Positions 1 through 12,109 of a DNA stretch of 64,000 nt are shown piece after piece. Location of the stretch: contig JAUKTV010000001.1 of NCBI GenBank assembly GCA_030549205.1, positions 2,418,001 through 2,482,000 on the forward strand. The letters are read 5' to 3'. The translations under genes and the position numbers were made by a program. The notes below the pieces were generated by a model that did no database searches, had not been told where the DNA came from, and saw only the letters and a list, made by a program, of their open reading frames with translations. How positions within the stretch are numbered: position 1 is the first letter of the stretch; each line of letters starts with the position of its first letter. Source of the DNA: Apiosordaria backusii (Eukaryota; Ascomycota; Sordariomycetes; Sordariales; Lasiosphaeriaceae).

Positions 1-2284
1 CAGGAGTAAACCCCGTCCCGCCTCCCCCTACTTCCCCTAGCCCACCACCACCACCTATTATCTCTCCCGGTCCTCCTGCCCCCCCTCCTACAGCTGTACC
101 CGATTCACCACCACCACCCCCCCCACTCCCAGTCCACAACTTCCCCTCCAGAATCGTCCTCTCAATCCCATCCGCCACCTCCCTCAACCCCCCCGCCACC
201 ATATTCCCACCATTATTATTCCCCCCACTCAACAACAAAACCCTCAAACACCCCTCCGCAACAGCCAAACTGATAAACTCATCATAATGACTCGGCGAAT
301 TACACGCCCTTTCCCTAAAGTCCTCCAACCGGCTGCTAACCAGTGCTCTGATATCATTTTGGTTTGTTATCATCGTTGGTGTTGTTGTCGCAAATCTTGC
401 TTCGGATGATGGTTGTTGTTGTTGTTGTTGTATTTGTATCGCGTTTAGTGACAACCTCCGACAAGACACGACGAGATACAACATCGCTGCGCCGAAGCTA
501 TCCCGAGAGAGATCCAACAGGACGAGTTTTGAGAGGTAACTACTGTTGTTGTTGTTGAACAAAGTCGCCTCTGGGGCTTTCCCCAGCGCAACAGCAGCGG
601 AGTGAGTGGGGTACGGGATGTTGGAGTGGTGACGATGGCGAGGGGCGGTGGTGGTGGAGGGTTTATACCACGACTGGTGAACGTTTAGAATCTCGAGCGA
701 GGAGCGGATGATGGCGTGGGAAGAGGAAGGGAATTGTTTGAATCTTGGGGCGGAGATGTAATGATGGTGAAGCGCCAACAGGGAGCGATGGATGAGTATT
801 CTGAAAAAGTCGAGTTGGATTCTGGGTCGGTGGGGGTATTTTGCTTGGGATTGGGCTGCCATCAGCAAGACGGATGCTGCTTCTTGAAGCTTTCGGCGGA
901 GCTGCTCGTCCCAGGTTTGGATTTTGTCGTATTTGGGGGCGGTGAACTGTGTCGTGTTCAGCATGTTGGTGATTTCTGAGAGGGTGGGAATGATGTCAGA
1001 TAGTCTGGTTTGGAAGGTGGCGTCTGTCAGGATATAATCTGGCTGGGTGGTGGTTGGGTCCAGAATCCAGCCGTGCTCAGTGTGGTATATGCTTGTGTCG
1101 TCAATGTTCAGTGGTGGTTCAGCGTCATAGTCTTGGTGGATACATGATGTGCCTGTTCTCATGGCAACTTGGAGCTCGAGAAGCTGTATCGTGACCCACA
1201 GCCTTTTTCGCAACTCGGCTTCGAATGGGGAGAGTTCGGGAAACAAAGAGGTCGTTCTGTTCAGATGCATGGAGACGGCCATTCGACTGACGTATCCCAT
1301 CAGGCTGGCCAACTGCAATGTCTCGCCACCTTTGACGATATCCATCAGCCTCGCAATGACCCCTAGGCATAGCGTCCGGGCTGAAGCAAGGGTTGGTGCC
1401 GAAGCAACAGGTGATCGGCATAGGAAGAATTGCGAACTGTTCAAGAACTGATCGATCCAAGCCCCTGGGCGTCGACCAGTGCTGGCGAAAACTTGTACAG
1501 GAGCTGCTTTACAACCCAAAGCCAGGATCATGAAAAACTGTGCGAGCCATTCTTCAGAGTGTTGGTTGACGTTGATCCAGAAGGCCTCCAGTTCACACTC
1601 AAACTCTCTGGGGTGCAGAAGTCGATATATTGGGTGGAAGGTCTCAAAATAACACCGAACCAGAGTGCCGACAACAGGCCGTGGGGGCAGGCTTTGAAGT
1701 GCATTTTCTCGGGTTTCCGAGCAGTGGCATATTTCGCCAAATGGGAAGTGGTGAACTGGGAGTGCAGCCACGAGATACTTCAAGCTCTGTAAATGTCGGA
1801 ATCTCGGCCCCCATTCGGGATCTAGGCCCGCAATGTAAGGCCAGCCTTCTCGAAACTGACAAGATTCCCTTGTTAGCAAACATGCTTGTTGCGCCAAAGG
1901 GGAGCTAACTCATACCTCGGAAGCAATCGTGCTCCAGTGTGTGATGCCATGGAGTCGAGGCCGTGCTTCATTACCACTTGGACCGGGGGTCGCCTGCGGA
2001 CTATCCTGAGTTGGACTTTGTGGTGTTTCTCCTGGTTCAGCCCCGGACTCATGCTTTGAACTGAAGGGAAACTTCTGGTATACACAGTCGTCGGCGGCAT
2101 TGGCCTGGATACAACGGGAGCAGGGTTGTCCTTTGTCGCACTTGAGCTTCCGCCTGTGACATGGGATACAAACGTATACCCGTCTATTGCGTTTTTGAGG
2201 TTTCCCGGGCCCTTCAGGGTTGGTTCGATTTGGGTCCAGAATGGAAAACGTTGAGAAGTAGCCTGCCGGCTGTTCTGGCTCCAT
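1..2284 (-). CDS. Zn2Cys6 fungal transcription factor (C-terminus beyond window)
   Basis: Probable nuclear DNA-binding regulator. The start ATG (2282-2284) is chosen because the zinc cluster follows at residues 39-67 with exact spacing C-x2-C-x6-C-x5-C-x2-C-x8-C (CIPC...C...CSRC...C), flanked by basic residues. A 60-nt intron (1856-1915, GTATGA...GCTAAC...CAG) sits in phase 0 after codon 123. The frame then stays open to the left edge, giving at least 740 residues. From about residue 180 it has the typical middle homology region of this family (LPPRPVV, then a YFETFHPIYRLLHP segment), later RLW and DYDAEPPLNIDD. The tail has a short Gln run and Gly-rich stretches. Target genes are unknown; no cluster of metabolic genes lies beside it in the window. 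An in-frame upstream ATG at 2392 would add 36 residues that do not look conserved. Confidence 0.9.
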
Positions 2285-4990
2285 AGTGGCTGTTTTCTTC
2301 TTGATGTATCTCGGTGATGGCAAGCTGTACGCGATGTGACCGTTCCAGGTTTGGGTAAATAGACCCCCTGATGCTAAAAGGGGCGCCATCACAGTTTCCC
2401 TGAACTGATATGGGTTCCGGCAACCTAGGCTGTGGCGGGTGAGGCGGCTTCACCACTCGAGGGACAGCCGTAGCAAATCGTACAGACCGGCCAGGCAACA
2501 GTAGGATGTGAAGCAGGAGTGAAAGTGTTTTCAATCATATTCCGCCTTGTGGGACTTGATTTGGCGGCTCAGACACCGGGGGGATTGAAACGAGTGCCAT
2601 TGCCATGCGCCAATGCCCTGTTGGGTTATGCCGAGGGGTAGTTGCCGTGCCATTTGTCGTGCAATCTTGGACATCTCGACGTTCGTAGCTCAGATGGTGA
2701 TAAAGCTGATGGTACCCCAGCGTCGAGATGTTCCCCGCCGTACCCGGTTAAAAGCACACATTCTGCAGATTGCAGGTCCAGGATCATGGTACGGGTTCGG
2801 TGCTCGGAATGCGATGCGCTCGCACTTGGGAGCTGAGATGGGATGAGTCCAATCCGAAGAAGATGATAGTCTCAGCCGGTGAGCACTAGCAGAAACAGCC
2901 GCGCGGGTGTCACCAGTAGGTGGGAAGGAGCCGCCTGGTTGGGAGCCTGGCTCCTGTCGTGTAACCACGCATCCCTCTAGTGCAGGTGATTGACGAGTAT
3001 CAGCGTGATATCTTGACAGATGCATAGATTCATAGAGCCGGACAAGGGTGCTTTGCTTCGCCATTTTGACGCAACATCGCTGCAACAGTCTCCTGAAGTT
3101 TAAACGATGAAGCCGTTGTTGGCCCCTGTCGAAGGATTGATCCCACCTGCTCACGACCGCTCCGTGGCCAACCTTATCCTGTGGCTTTTGCAACAAACAA
3201 CAACAAACAAGCCAAGTTGAATATCTTCTATTGCAACACAAACTACTATATAATGAAATTCTCGGAGTTCGCAACCGTCAACAAACCAAGTCCGGGTGGT
3301 CCTGATACTTCAATCGACGACGAATTATCCAGTCCAGGTGACGTCGTTAAATCCCATACCTTAGGCGGCAGTGACAAAATGCTGACAAAATCGCTACCAA
3401 CCACGTTCAGCCCTACATGTGCGATATGCAGCCCTATACCTATGAGTATCCAATTCATATCGGACATATGCCATGTGATTCCGAGTGTATTGACGTTGAG
3501 TCCGACCGTCCTCGCCCAGACCTCCCGCGCCCTTGGCTGCCATGTTGATGCCTTGGTCATTGCCTTGATTGCAGCGCAAACCTCTCACCGCCTCTGCTTC
3601 TGGTCCAACAGAGGAAACTCGATCGCCTATCTCGTTATCATTTCCCTTTTGCGTATTTCATGTTTGGTGTGATGTGCCCCTTGGACAGCCACCAACGTGT
3701 AACATTCGCGCTTCTTTTGTGCCACCACCTTAATTGCACGCTATCCTCTTTCTGCTTTGTGTTACTACCTATAGTCATCTTTAAGACCGATGATACCGAG
3801 CCGTGGAAGATTCAGTCGACGTCAAGCGCGTGCCTAAACATCAGTCTTGCGATGCCCTTCCGCCGGGGCGGCGGGAGTGACAACCCCCGAGTTCGTCGTA
3901 AACCAGGAAACATTTCACGGAGAGTAAAAAAGGATACACCGACTCTGAGATTCCTGGTATGAATCCCGAAAACCAGCGAATTGTCCGAGATCCCAGGGGT
4001 TAACTGTCACGCGTAGCCCGTCTACATGCTCATGTCATCCATCTCGTGTAACACCAGATAGTCTAAACTACAACTCCAAACTGACAACTCCTAAGTACCT
4101 TGCAGTATGTTGACTAATCTAAAAGCCATATAAGTTTAAAAGACCCCCACAGAGAGAGCGAGGTGTGATGTCGAGGGACGATTCCACGCCACCGCCAACC
4201 AAAGTCCGAGCAAAGCGGCCGCTGCTTCTTCTGGAGTCTCTGCGCTGAAAATTCAATCTGATACCACCCCAAATCTTCACCAGAATTGACTTGCTACCGA
4301 ATGTGACCGGATGACCCAAAAGATACCCAATTATCAAGCCCCATATGTCCTTCTACAAAGTTACCAATGGGCATCCACGATCAGGATGGCTATCATGCTC
4401 TTCTGGTTCCGAGTTACACACGGAGGATATCACGTAAGATTCAAAGAGGAACTGAAGAGTACAGCATATACCCACCCAATACTAGGACGAAAAAAAAAGC
4501 AAAGAAAGCTGTCCAAGAGCAAGCCACGCCTCGCACTTTCCATCTGCCGGTTCTCAAATCGTAACACTCGGCACCCTTCCCACCCCCCACGACAGATAAA
4601 AAAGAAGGCAAAATCAGAAAGACGGAGCCCTGCCATGTTGTATTTCCCACACTATTCTCAATCACCAGATCACATTCTCAGCCGGCATCGATCTTCCCTT
4701 TCGGACTCCACCCACCCTTCAGAATCCCACCAGCACTCACAACGTTCTCTAACCACCTCTCACACTTTCTCATCAGTACCTCTTAGACTTCAAACCCCTA
4801 GCTCATTCTAGCTACCTACCTCTCCAAGTATTCACCCTCCTTAGACTTCACTCACCTCCTACACTATCCACTCTACAAATTCACCCTTCCCCACCACCGT
4901 TATACAGAGACATGCTGTTACCCATAAGCCCTGTACCGCTCACGACCATGAGGAAATAAGGGATGGCTTATTCAATATAAGCCACTTATT

Positions 4991-5038
4991 TGCAAATAAG
5001 CCGTATATATCCAGCTCAATTGCAAATAAGCCGAATAT
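4991..5038. repeat. two direct repeats of 18 bp, 30-bp period
   Basis: TGCAAATAAGCCGTATAT at 4991-5008 is repeated with one mismatch at 5021-5038. Further AATAAGC/ATAAGCC words occur just before (about 4951-4983) and after (about 5165-5172), so this may be the remains of a longer degenerate array. No function is evident. Confidence 0.6.
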
Positions 5039-5860
5039 CTCCGCGTTTGCCAGTAACCCCAGGAGGCCGCTCAAGTGGAAAGAGCCACCAATATAAGGTA
5101 CGGTTCAAAAGGCAGGAGCTACTTGAAACTGTGAGCCACTCAAGCCCTGTAAGCAGTTCAAGAGCGAATAAGCTGTCAATATACGGCTGGTGGCCGTGAG
5201 GCAACAAGGAAGGGCTCATGGGTAACCACCATAGGTATACAGCTAATAGTATGCTCTATACTTTAACCAGAACAACACCACCAAAGTAGGCGATATACAC
5301 CTCACCTCACCTCACCGCACCTCCTCCATCCCACCACCCATCCCTTCTCCGCTTATCTAGGTATCTCAAATAGAAACACCCTCACCCACCCCCAATCGCC
5401 CACCCTCAAACAGTAACTCTCCCTACCTTAAGACCTCGCCCTTTTTCTTCTACCCCCAATCCCTAATGAGCTTTTACATCAGCCATCTACAGGTATCTAC
5501 CTCTTCTCATCTCTCCTCTCGGTCGTCCAACTACCTTAGCTAATTAGTTAAGGTTTTGGGTAAACAATTCATACCTATATATACCAGCCTTCGCCAGTGA
5601 TTTCAGAAAGCTTAATAGTTGATGTATCCATGTATTGCTGGATCAAAAACACCTCGCACTAACTGACACATCATCATGATGGAGCTCTCAGATAAACTTG
5701 GACTCAAAAAAGGAGTAATAAGTGGTATCATACTATTCAACATAAACCACCTGATCAAGACTTCAACCCCCAAAGCCTATTAGGCCAAAAAAACTGACTC
5801 TCAGTTATCTTTCGTCTCTGAAATACATGTACAATACTTTGTTATATGATTTGGCTTGGT

Positions 5861-5884
5861 GATGATGATGATGATGATGATGAT
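5861..5884 (+). repeat. (GAT)8 microsatellite
   Basis: Eight perfect GAT units in an intergenic stretch, followed by a T-rich and CT-rich tract. Confidence 0.95.
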
Positions 5885-6490
5885 GGTATTTGGTATCTAT
5901 TTTTTTTCTCTCTCTCTCTCTGCATATGTTCCACACAAAACTCGCTTGTGCTGTATTGCGATTTCTGTATGTATCGGTGTGTGCTACTGGGTATTTTTCC
6001 TCCTGTCCCTTCCCTTCCCTTCCCCTGATCCTATCCTCCCAAGCTCAAGACACTTTGCTAATTTGCAACGCTCTGATCAAAGGGCCCGGAATGCTACATT
6101 GCAAAATGTATCCCCAAAATATCCCTTCTCCCCCCCCTCCCATTATCTCGGATCAGTACATGTGGCTCGTCGGCCCGCCGCTTGGCTTTCATCACCGGCG
6201 ACACACCAGCCCTGGGGCTTGACCCTTCCATCTTGAAAATCATCACATAAAAACGTCTTGGTGGGGTATCGTTTCTTTCCTCCATCACAATATCAGGCAT
6301 GCGCAAGGGTATCAAAGGTGAAATCGGTAAATACACACCCTCTCAATCCAAGACGTCAAAATTGTGTACAGCGTGATTGTCGGGGCCGCCAAGTTTCAGA
6401 GCAGGCTAGCTCGCCGTGGACTTCTTATAAACCCAATCCATAGTGATATGAAATTAACGTAACTTTCGTAAAGCCCGGCATGGTGCTCTT

Positions 6491-7444
6491 TCAGGCTCCC
6501 TGCTGGGCGGTTCTGTGAAGCCGAACGTCGGATCGGGAGTGGCGGATCTCAGGACCATACACGGCGACTCTAGCAAGAGATCCACGGCCGTTATGATACC
6601 TAACGGAGGGCCGCGAGGGAGCAGTTGTTGGCTGTGCCTGTGGCGGCCTTTGCTCCGCGTCGATAGTTTGACGAATTATGTTGTGAACAAAGTCGGGAAT
6701 GCCCTCCCAGTGGCCTGCCCGCGCAGCAGCCATCATCCTTGGCGGAAATACATCGTCGGCGGTGAGAGCGGGATGTGGGCCAGGAAAGCGCGCAATTTGA
6801 TCAGCAACATGCAACTCTCCCGACTCGATGGCATTTTTTAGCCAGTTTTCCCATTCCTCATCCAAGGGCATCGAATTGTCTCCTGATATGTTGCGGAGAG
6901 CCACTCGCTCGCGAAGTCTTTCGTTGAGCGCCACCCCGACACTTTCCAGCTCACCGTCGCTTTCCTCGTCCATTTCTTCGTCCTCCGGGCTGGCTACCGT
7001 CTCGTCCGTCTCTTCAGAGGCGCGGCGGAAGTATCCGGCCGGTCGGTGCTCGGGCTCCACCCAGTCGGGAAAGCCATCGGCGGTTGTGTCCCGGATCGTG
7101 GTTCCCTGTTCCTTCTCGAACCGCTCCTTTGCCCACCGGGTACCTTCCCACTTTGTGAGACCTTGGATTTCGGCGTATGTGAGACGGAGACCGTCAAAGG
7201 CGCGGAAGAGCCGTCGGTGCCACTGCCATCGGCTGAGGCGGATTCGGTGAATGCGATTTGTGTAGTCGAGGCCTGGGTACTTTGCTTCGGGTGTGTCTAA
7301 ATGACCGTAGAACGAGTGGACTTCTTGCCGAACCTCAAGAACGAGATATCTTTGAAGAAGCTGTGTGAAATTTTGGGGATCCGACTGTCGCGGCTTCGGG
7401 AACATGTACTCGTAGACGAGTTGGTCTACTGGGCGGCCCTTCAT
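6491..7444 (-). CDS. conserved-looking hypothetical protein, 317 aa
   Basis: Uninterrupted 317-codon frame starting at a well-placed ATG (AAG-ATG-AAG context) with no need for introns. I do not recognise a named domain. The N-terminal half (residues 1-110) is rich in Trp, Tyr and Arg and looks folded (for example SRWQWHRRLFRAFDGLRLTY). Residues about 140-170 form an acidic stretch (EETDETVASPEDEEMDEES) and the last 60 residues are Pro/Arg-rich and probably disordered. There is no signal peptide or membrane segment. It stands alone, with long gene-free DNA on both sides. Length, composition and strand bias favour a real gene, but its function is unknown. Confidence 0.7.
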   Translation of the reverse strand: MKGRPVDQLVYEYMFPKPRQSDPQNFTQLLQRYLVLEVRQEVHSFYGHLDTPEAKYPGLDYTNRIHRIRLSRWQWHRRLFRAFDGLRLTYAEIQGLTKWEGTRWAKERFEKEQGTTIRDTTADGFPDWVEPEHRPAGYFRRASEETDETVASPEDEEMDEESDGELESVGVALNERLRERVALRNISGDNSMPLDEEWENWLKNAIESGELHVADQIARFPGPHPALTADDVFPPRMMAAARAGHWEGIPDFVHNIIRQTIDAEQRPPQAQPTTAPSRPSVRYHNGRGSLARVAVYGPEIRHSRSDVRLHRTAQQGA

Positions 7445-10400
7445 CTTGACCGTGTTTTCTGAGAAGCGTTTCGGTCGAGCACTGCGTGGCTCTCACGGAG
7501 GAGCCAGATCTCAGGGGCGTCGATGTTCTATGCTGTTATGGTGGTGACTGCATGCAGCGAATAACCCGTCGGGGAGTATTGGTAAGAAGACGGGTAAGAC
7601 GGGGAGATACTGTGTCAGTAGTGATGTTGAACTGTTGCTTCTGCTGTCTTGCTGAAGATATCGGGTTCAAGAGGAAGTGTGTGAAATAAGTCAAAGGTGG
7701 TTTGACAAAGATCGGCGCCGAATCAGGCAGGTAATGATGTATGGTGGGCAAGAAGAGAGAGAAGAGGGAAATTGGGGTCCACGGGACCAGTGTGGATCCC
7801 GGGGTTCTTAAGTACAGCACGGCAGGAGGGCGTGCGGATGGTGCGGATGCAGATGGCTTTGGTCCCTGGAACGGCTGGGCGGGTGGACAGGCTGTCGGGT
7901 GGGTCGGGGCGGGAGGCGTCGTGGTCAGTCAGAACAACGAAGTCAGATCCAGAATCAAGGTGGGAAAGTTGGAATCTGCAGAGGGCGAATCGCTCGGTGA
8001 ATCGGAAGGTCTGGACGAGAGCCTGACGTGGATATGGAAGGCAAACGAGAGGACGAGAAGAATGGAAGAAGCTCAGGGGAGCACGGTCCGAAGAAGCAAG
8101 ACAGCTCAGCGAAGGCAGGTCGACTGGGGCTAAAAGAGGCCTAAACAGTTCCAGAGACTCATCAGTTGTCTCCCATTGCGCTGTCGGCCGGCAGGTTGGT
8201 GGCTCGGCTATGAGTAGGCGGAAGGTTGGTGCATTGGGTCAGGAACACGCCTGGCAGCCACTGATAGCCACTGCCAGCCACGGTGCAACCAGCTGGGATT
8301 CACAGGAGAGTGCCACGAGTCCCCTGAGAGGGTGTGGCACACTTGCATGGCAGTGACTGGCAGCGACTGGATCTCATCGTCCGAAGACCGGATCCACCTT
8401 TCAATAACTGGACAGCATCACCAGACATGCAGCGTGGGAGAGAGTCACAGTCTTGTCTCTTTCCATCGTATTCCGATATCCCGTCACGGCGAGCAGTTTG
8501 CGCCGACCAAACACCAAGCACCAAGCACGCAACCATCGGGCTGGCCGCGGAACCGGCTGCAGCTCTGGCTCTCCTCAGCTGCATCCCATTATCTGCCAAT
8601 AGCGTCAGCTCGTTGTTTCCTTCGCCCGCTTTGGAATTCCTTCCTTCTGCTTCCGGGCTTTTTCCAACAACGCATCCATCCAGGTATCAGATGTACAGCT
8701 CACCACACTTGTCGCCAGCCAACACAGCGAACAACACCTCTCCATATGTACAGTATATCGCCTAAATGGTCGTAGCGCACCGTTTGACTCCATCCCCGCA
8801 TATCGCTAACAGCACTGCACCTGGATGACTCGCCGGCTCGCTGGGCTGAACTCGGCTCAACCCAATGCCCACCACAGCGGCTCCACAGCACACGACAGAC
8901 AGCTCCTTCTCGTGGAATCGTGGTGATCATCGTGGCGCTGGTTTGATCTTCAACCAAAGACCCAGACAGGCACGTTGTGTTTATCCCACCGGCCGCTTTC
9001 GCCGACGCCGACGCCCAAGTGTCTGACCTCAGCTTTGGAGCAACTGCGGAATCAGTCAATCCGAGTCTGGAGTGGCCGAGGCGATAAATGTCGGCCTCCT
9101 CAACGGGCCTCGACCGGCGGAATTTTTGCTGACTTCCTTATTCCCACCCAGCCAAATCCAACAAAAGCATCTCATGATCCTCGAGACTCCCCCGCTCTCA
9201 CTGACCGCCAGATCTTAGCCAAGAGGACCCGCAGGCTCCTGGGATTCCAAAGTGGAGAGATCTGAGGATGACGTCGGAGTTCATCAAGGGACTCGGCCTG
9301 TGGAAATCTATTTTCGCTTCTTTTTTTCAAGTCACTTGAGCAGGCAAATTCCGATTCGTTTGTTTTGTTTGGCGCCACGCTCGCACAAAACACCCGCTAA
9401 TCTAGCATGTCCCCATCGTCCGGAGCCGACCTGGCTTTTTGTTTCTCAGTCTTCACAAGCAACGATAGGAAAGGGCGCACTGGGCGGGATGGGAGTGGGT
9501 GGTCGTTGTTTTGGCCAATGTCTGTTCCTTCTTTCTCCAGCTACTATTGATCTGCAGCTGCCCGACATGCTTGGAAGGTTGACACTGGTCAGGTAATATG
9601 GGCTCGGCTGGCGGTGAGCATGGCGTCTACCCAACCGCTTGTCCAATCATGACCGCCACGGAGCCTGTTTAAGTCATCCACCGGCCGGGTCTCGGTCACG
9701 GCGACCGCCCTCCAACGGCAACCGAGCCCTTGTCTATCGGCGAATGAGATGACGCACCTTCGGCTAGGAAGCTTTCCCCACGCCCCGGATGTTTCTTCCC
9801 TACCACCCTTTCTATCATTCAGGATCGGTAGCTGTGCCCGAGAAACACATTTGGTGCCGCAGCACATCTGCACGTTTGTTGGTGCAAACCACATATCGGT
9901 CCGCATCTAGACATGTTTCTTGCGCTTGTCAACCATGACTGAATCCTCAGTTCTCCTCGGCCCTAATCCTATCGGGGCGCATGTCGCCGCGCAATGGTCG
10001 TGAATGTTAGCGAGACCGGAGCGGGGCCCGGTCGGGGCGGTTTGATGCCGATGCAAGGACCGGTCCTGGGCATTTCCGACCGCGGCCGATATATATTACA
10101 TATTCCGCCGAAAAAAAGAGCAGCCGTTTTGATGCGGTCTCTTGTCACCCTGCAATTTAACCCCGCGGTTCCCGGAGACAACAGAGTCTGGAACCATATC
10201 GCCAGAGCTCATTTTCTTCAAAAAGCGGATGGTTGGTGGTGAGGCGAGCACGAGCAAGTATCAGTAAGATGAGAGGGGATTGTTCTCCAGGCCCGTTGAT
10301 GCGGCCCGGAGGGGACCACCCTGGGTGTCACTCGCCGCTCACCATCGTGATCATCCATAATCCAACCGAAGGGTTCGGCAGCTCTGTCAGGTTCCCTGGC

Positions 10401-10924
10401 ATGAAAACACTGGCCGATTTCGAAGGCCCAAATGTTTGCACAGAGCCCAGAGGATTACGCAATCGTGAAGTCTTCTGAGGAACTGCTGTTGGGGTTGCAT
10501 TTTTTTAAGCCAAGTGGCCGCATGGGAGGTGAGCTCCTCCTCAAAAGTTTGCAAACGTCTCGATCTCGTGACTTCTGCTGCCTGTTGCGGGGTGCTTACT
10601 CGTTCTGTGCACAGACTTCATCAGCTGTGATGGAATTCTTTGGTGTTGAGAGATGGTTGGCTATCCCCACTTACTCAGATGCATATCTTGTGATATGATT
10701 CTTCCTTTTACGTCAACAGCACATACGATTATTTCCACTATTTCCGTTTTATTTCCCTTATCTTGCAGGTCAAGGTAGTAGGCTGTTGCTACCCAGCATG
10801 ACAATACCTTATGTAATGTTGGTTGCGGTTGTGGTTGTCTTCGTATACCTCAGTTGACCACCAGATCACCGAAATGGTCATCATTACCATCCTGTCATAG
10901 TCCCCAAATCAACTCTCTCCTTTC
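7445..10924. other. intergenic, 3.5 kb, no supported gene
   Basis: Nothing recognisable. GC-rich frames of 60-147 codons on both strands overlap each other and lack domains or consistent introns. Short imperfect GCCACTG/GCCAGCCA repeats occur around 8255-8285. The left part should contain the promoter of the 6491-7444 gene. Confidence 0.5.
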
Positions 10925-11043
10925 ACATACGACCATAGGCAGTTGAAAACACGGGATCCCGTCCGCTCTCCCCTAGTGAAACAATTGACCGCTGAACCAG
11001 TACTCAGGTGGGTGACCACTGGGGAATCCTCGGTGTTGTATGT
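10925..11043 (+). rRNA. 5S ribosomal RNA gene (dispersed copy)
   Basis: A 119-nt sequence beginning ACATACGACCATAGG and ending GTTGTATGT, followed by a T run (11043-11047) that would stop RNA polymerase III. The first nine bases pair fully with the last nine (one G-T). Helix II pairs CAGTTG (10940-10945) with CAATTG (10982-10987) including one G-T pair. The internal blocks GTCCGCTC and GGTGGGTGACCAC are the conserved fungal 5S landmarks. Single dispersed 5S genes, apart from the rDNA array, are normal in filamentous ascomycetes. The preserved pairing suggests a working gene rather than a decayed copy. Start and end are set by the terminal helix. Confidence 0.93.
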
Positions 11044-11047
11044 TTTT

Positions 11048-11818
11048 GCTTCACTTTTATTTGTTTTTGGAGCTTTTGAAACCTTTCTCGAAGTCTTGTC
11101 TTTTGTTATTTTAGTTGTCTTGGGCATCTCTCACTTTAGGCTGGTCGGGGTGGGTGATAGGGATAGCTGGAAGACAAACCGGTCCCATGTTGTTTCTTGA
11201 TCACCGGAGAATTATCAACCCTACTTCTAATTTATGTGAGATATTGTTGCACGACGTGAGACACATAAGCTGACTTTCTGGCGACATGAAGACTGAGCGG
11301 TGACGGGAGACTCTTGATTCAGATTCGGTAATTAAATGGTGATCTGCAGGCCGGAGCAAGAAGTGAAAGTGAGACCTTCAATAGTTTCTTCAAAGGAAAA
11401 AAACAGAAAAAGAAATACGGAGTAATGAGTTGGGTATTCTTCATCACTTGATTTAGCGCCATGACTTTTTGAGCTCTCGGTCTTTTGCTAGCTACACTAG
11501 TCGAAGCCGTTGTGGAATTGGATCGGCAAACTATCCGCTGATCAGCTGAAGATCAGGTATGAGACATGTCAACGCCTTCTTCAGTGAGATAGGTTGTGGA
11601 GCAAAGGGGTTGCGGTGTTCCAGTGGTCAGTGTTGATATATGAAATACAAAACATACCTCCGTTTCTCTTCGTCTACCTCGCAGTCCTGAAACGTTAATC
11701 CACCACATCACCACCGTTGGTTGACTCAAGCTCTTGAATCACATACTATCGAACACCAAAAACCTCCAAAAAGGCGAAAAACATTGGCTCTTTGTTACAA
11801 GCACTGTTTACCATCAAG
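11048..11818. other. intergenic, promoter side of the secreted-protein gene
   Basis: No gene seen between the 5S terminator and the small secreted protein. The last 150 bases before the ATG are CA/CT-rich, as in many fungal 5' leaders. Confidence 0.5.
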
Positions 11819-12109
11819 ATGAAGGTTTGTCTATCACACCATTACCAACAATCTTCTCCTCAACGTACGTAGGTTATCTAACCCAAGAAACAGTTCACAC
11901 TCTCCACCACCATCCTCGCCGTCCTGGCAACAACAACAGCACTCGCATCCCCCATCATCGAGAAGCGCCAGTCAGCAGACCCCAAGTTCGTCTGCCCCTC
12001 CCGCATCCAAGCCTACTGCAGCGCGCCCAACGTCCACACATTTTGCGATCAAACCGGTCTTTTGCACAGCGACGCGTTGGATATCTGTGGGAGGTGCATT
12101 TGCAACTGA
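11819..12109 (+). CDS. small cysteine-rich secreted protein, 73 aa
   Basis: The ATG (11819-11821, A at -3) is followed by one more codon and a 69-nt phase-0 intron (11825-11893; GTTTGT...CTAAC...CAG). The joined protein begins MKFTLSTTILAVLATTTALA, a clear signal peptide with likely cleavage near ALA-SP, then IIEKR, a Lys-Arg site for a Kex2-type protease. The mature part, about 46 residues, has six cysteines spaced C-x7-C-x8-C-x13-C-x2-C-x-C, the last at the penultimate residue, which suggests three disulphides. The gene is missed by unspliced ORF search because the intron interrupts codon 3. A tandem acceptor (AAG at 11887 or CAG at 11893) would add Lys-Gln. The type resembles secreted effector- or antimicrobial-like peptides of fungi, but no family is assigned. 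Confidence 0.8.

Larger units (their letters stand above)
2285..6490. other. intergenic, 4.2 kb, no supported gene
   Basis: Open frames of up to 194 codons exist here (for example 2690-3274 minus and 3181-3672 plus) but show no domain, no codon pattern and no coherent splice structure. The stretch holds the promoter of the transcription factor, a pair of 18-bp direct repeats (4991-5008 and 5021-5038), pyrimidine-rich DNA around 5280-5480 and a GAT microsatellite at 5861-5884. Confidence 0.6.

Noticed and set aside
2681..2760. tRNA-like start GTTCGTAGCTCAGATGGTG
   Set aside because: The D-arm-like word is not followed by a foldable anticodon arm, T-arm or acceptor stem.
2690..3274. 194-codon minus-strand frame
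   Set aside because: No domain, Arg/Ser/Cys-rich composition, and overlapping frames are about equally open.
3181..3672. 163-codon plus-strand frame
   Set aside because: No recognisable domain; overlaps minus-strand frames of similar quality; no supporting splice or context signals.
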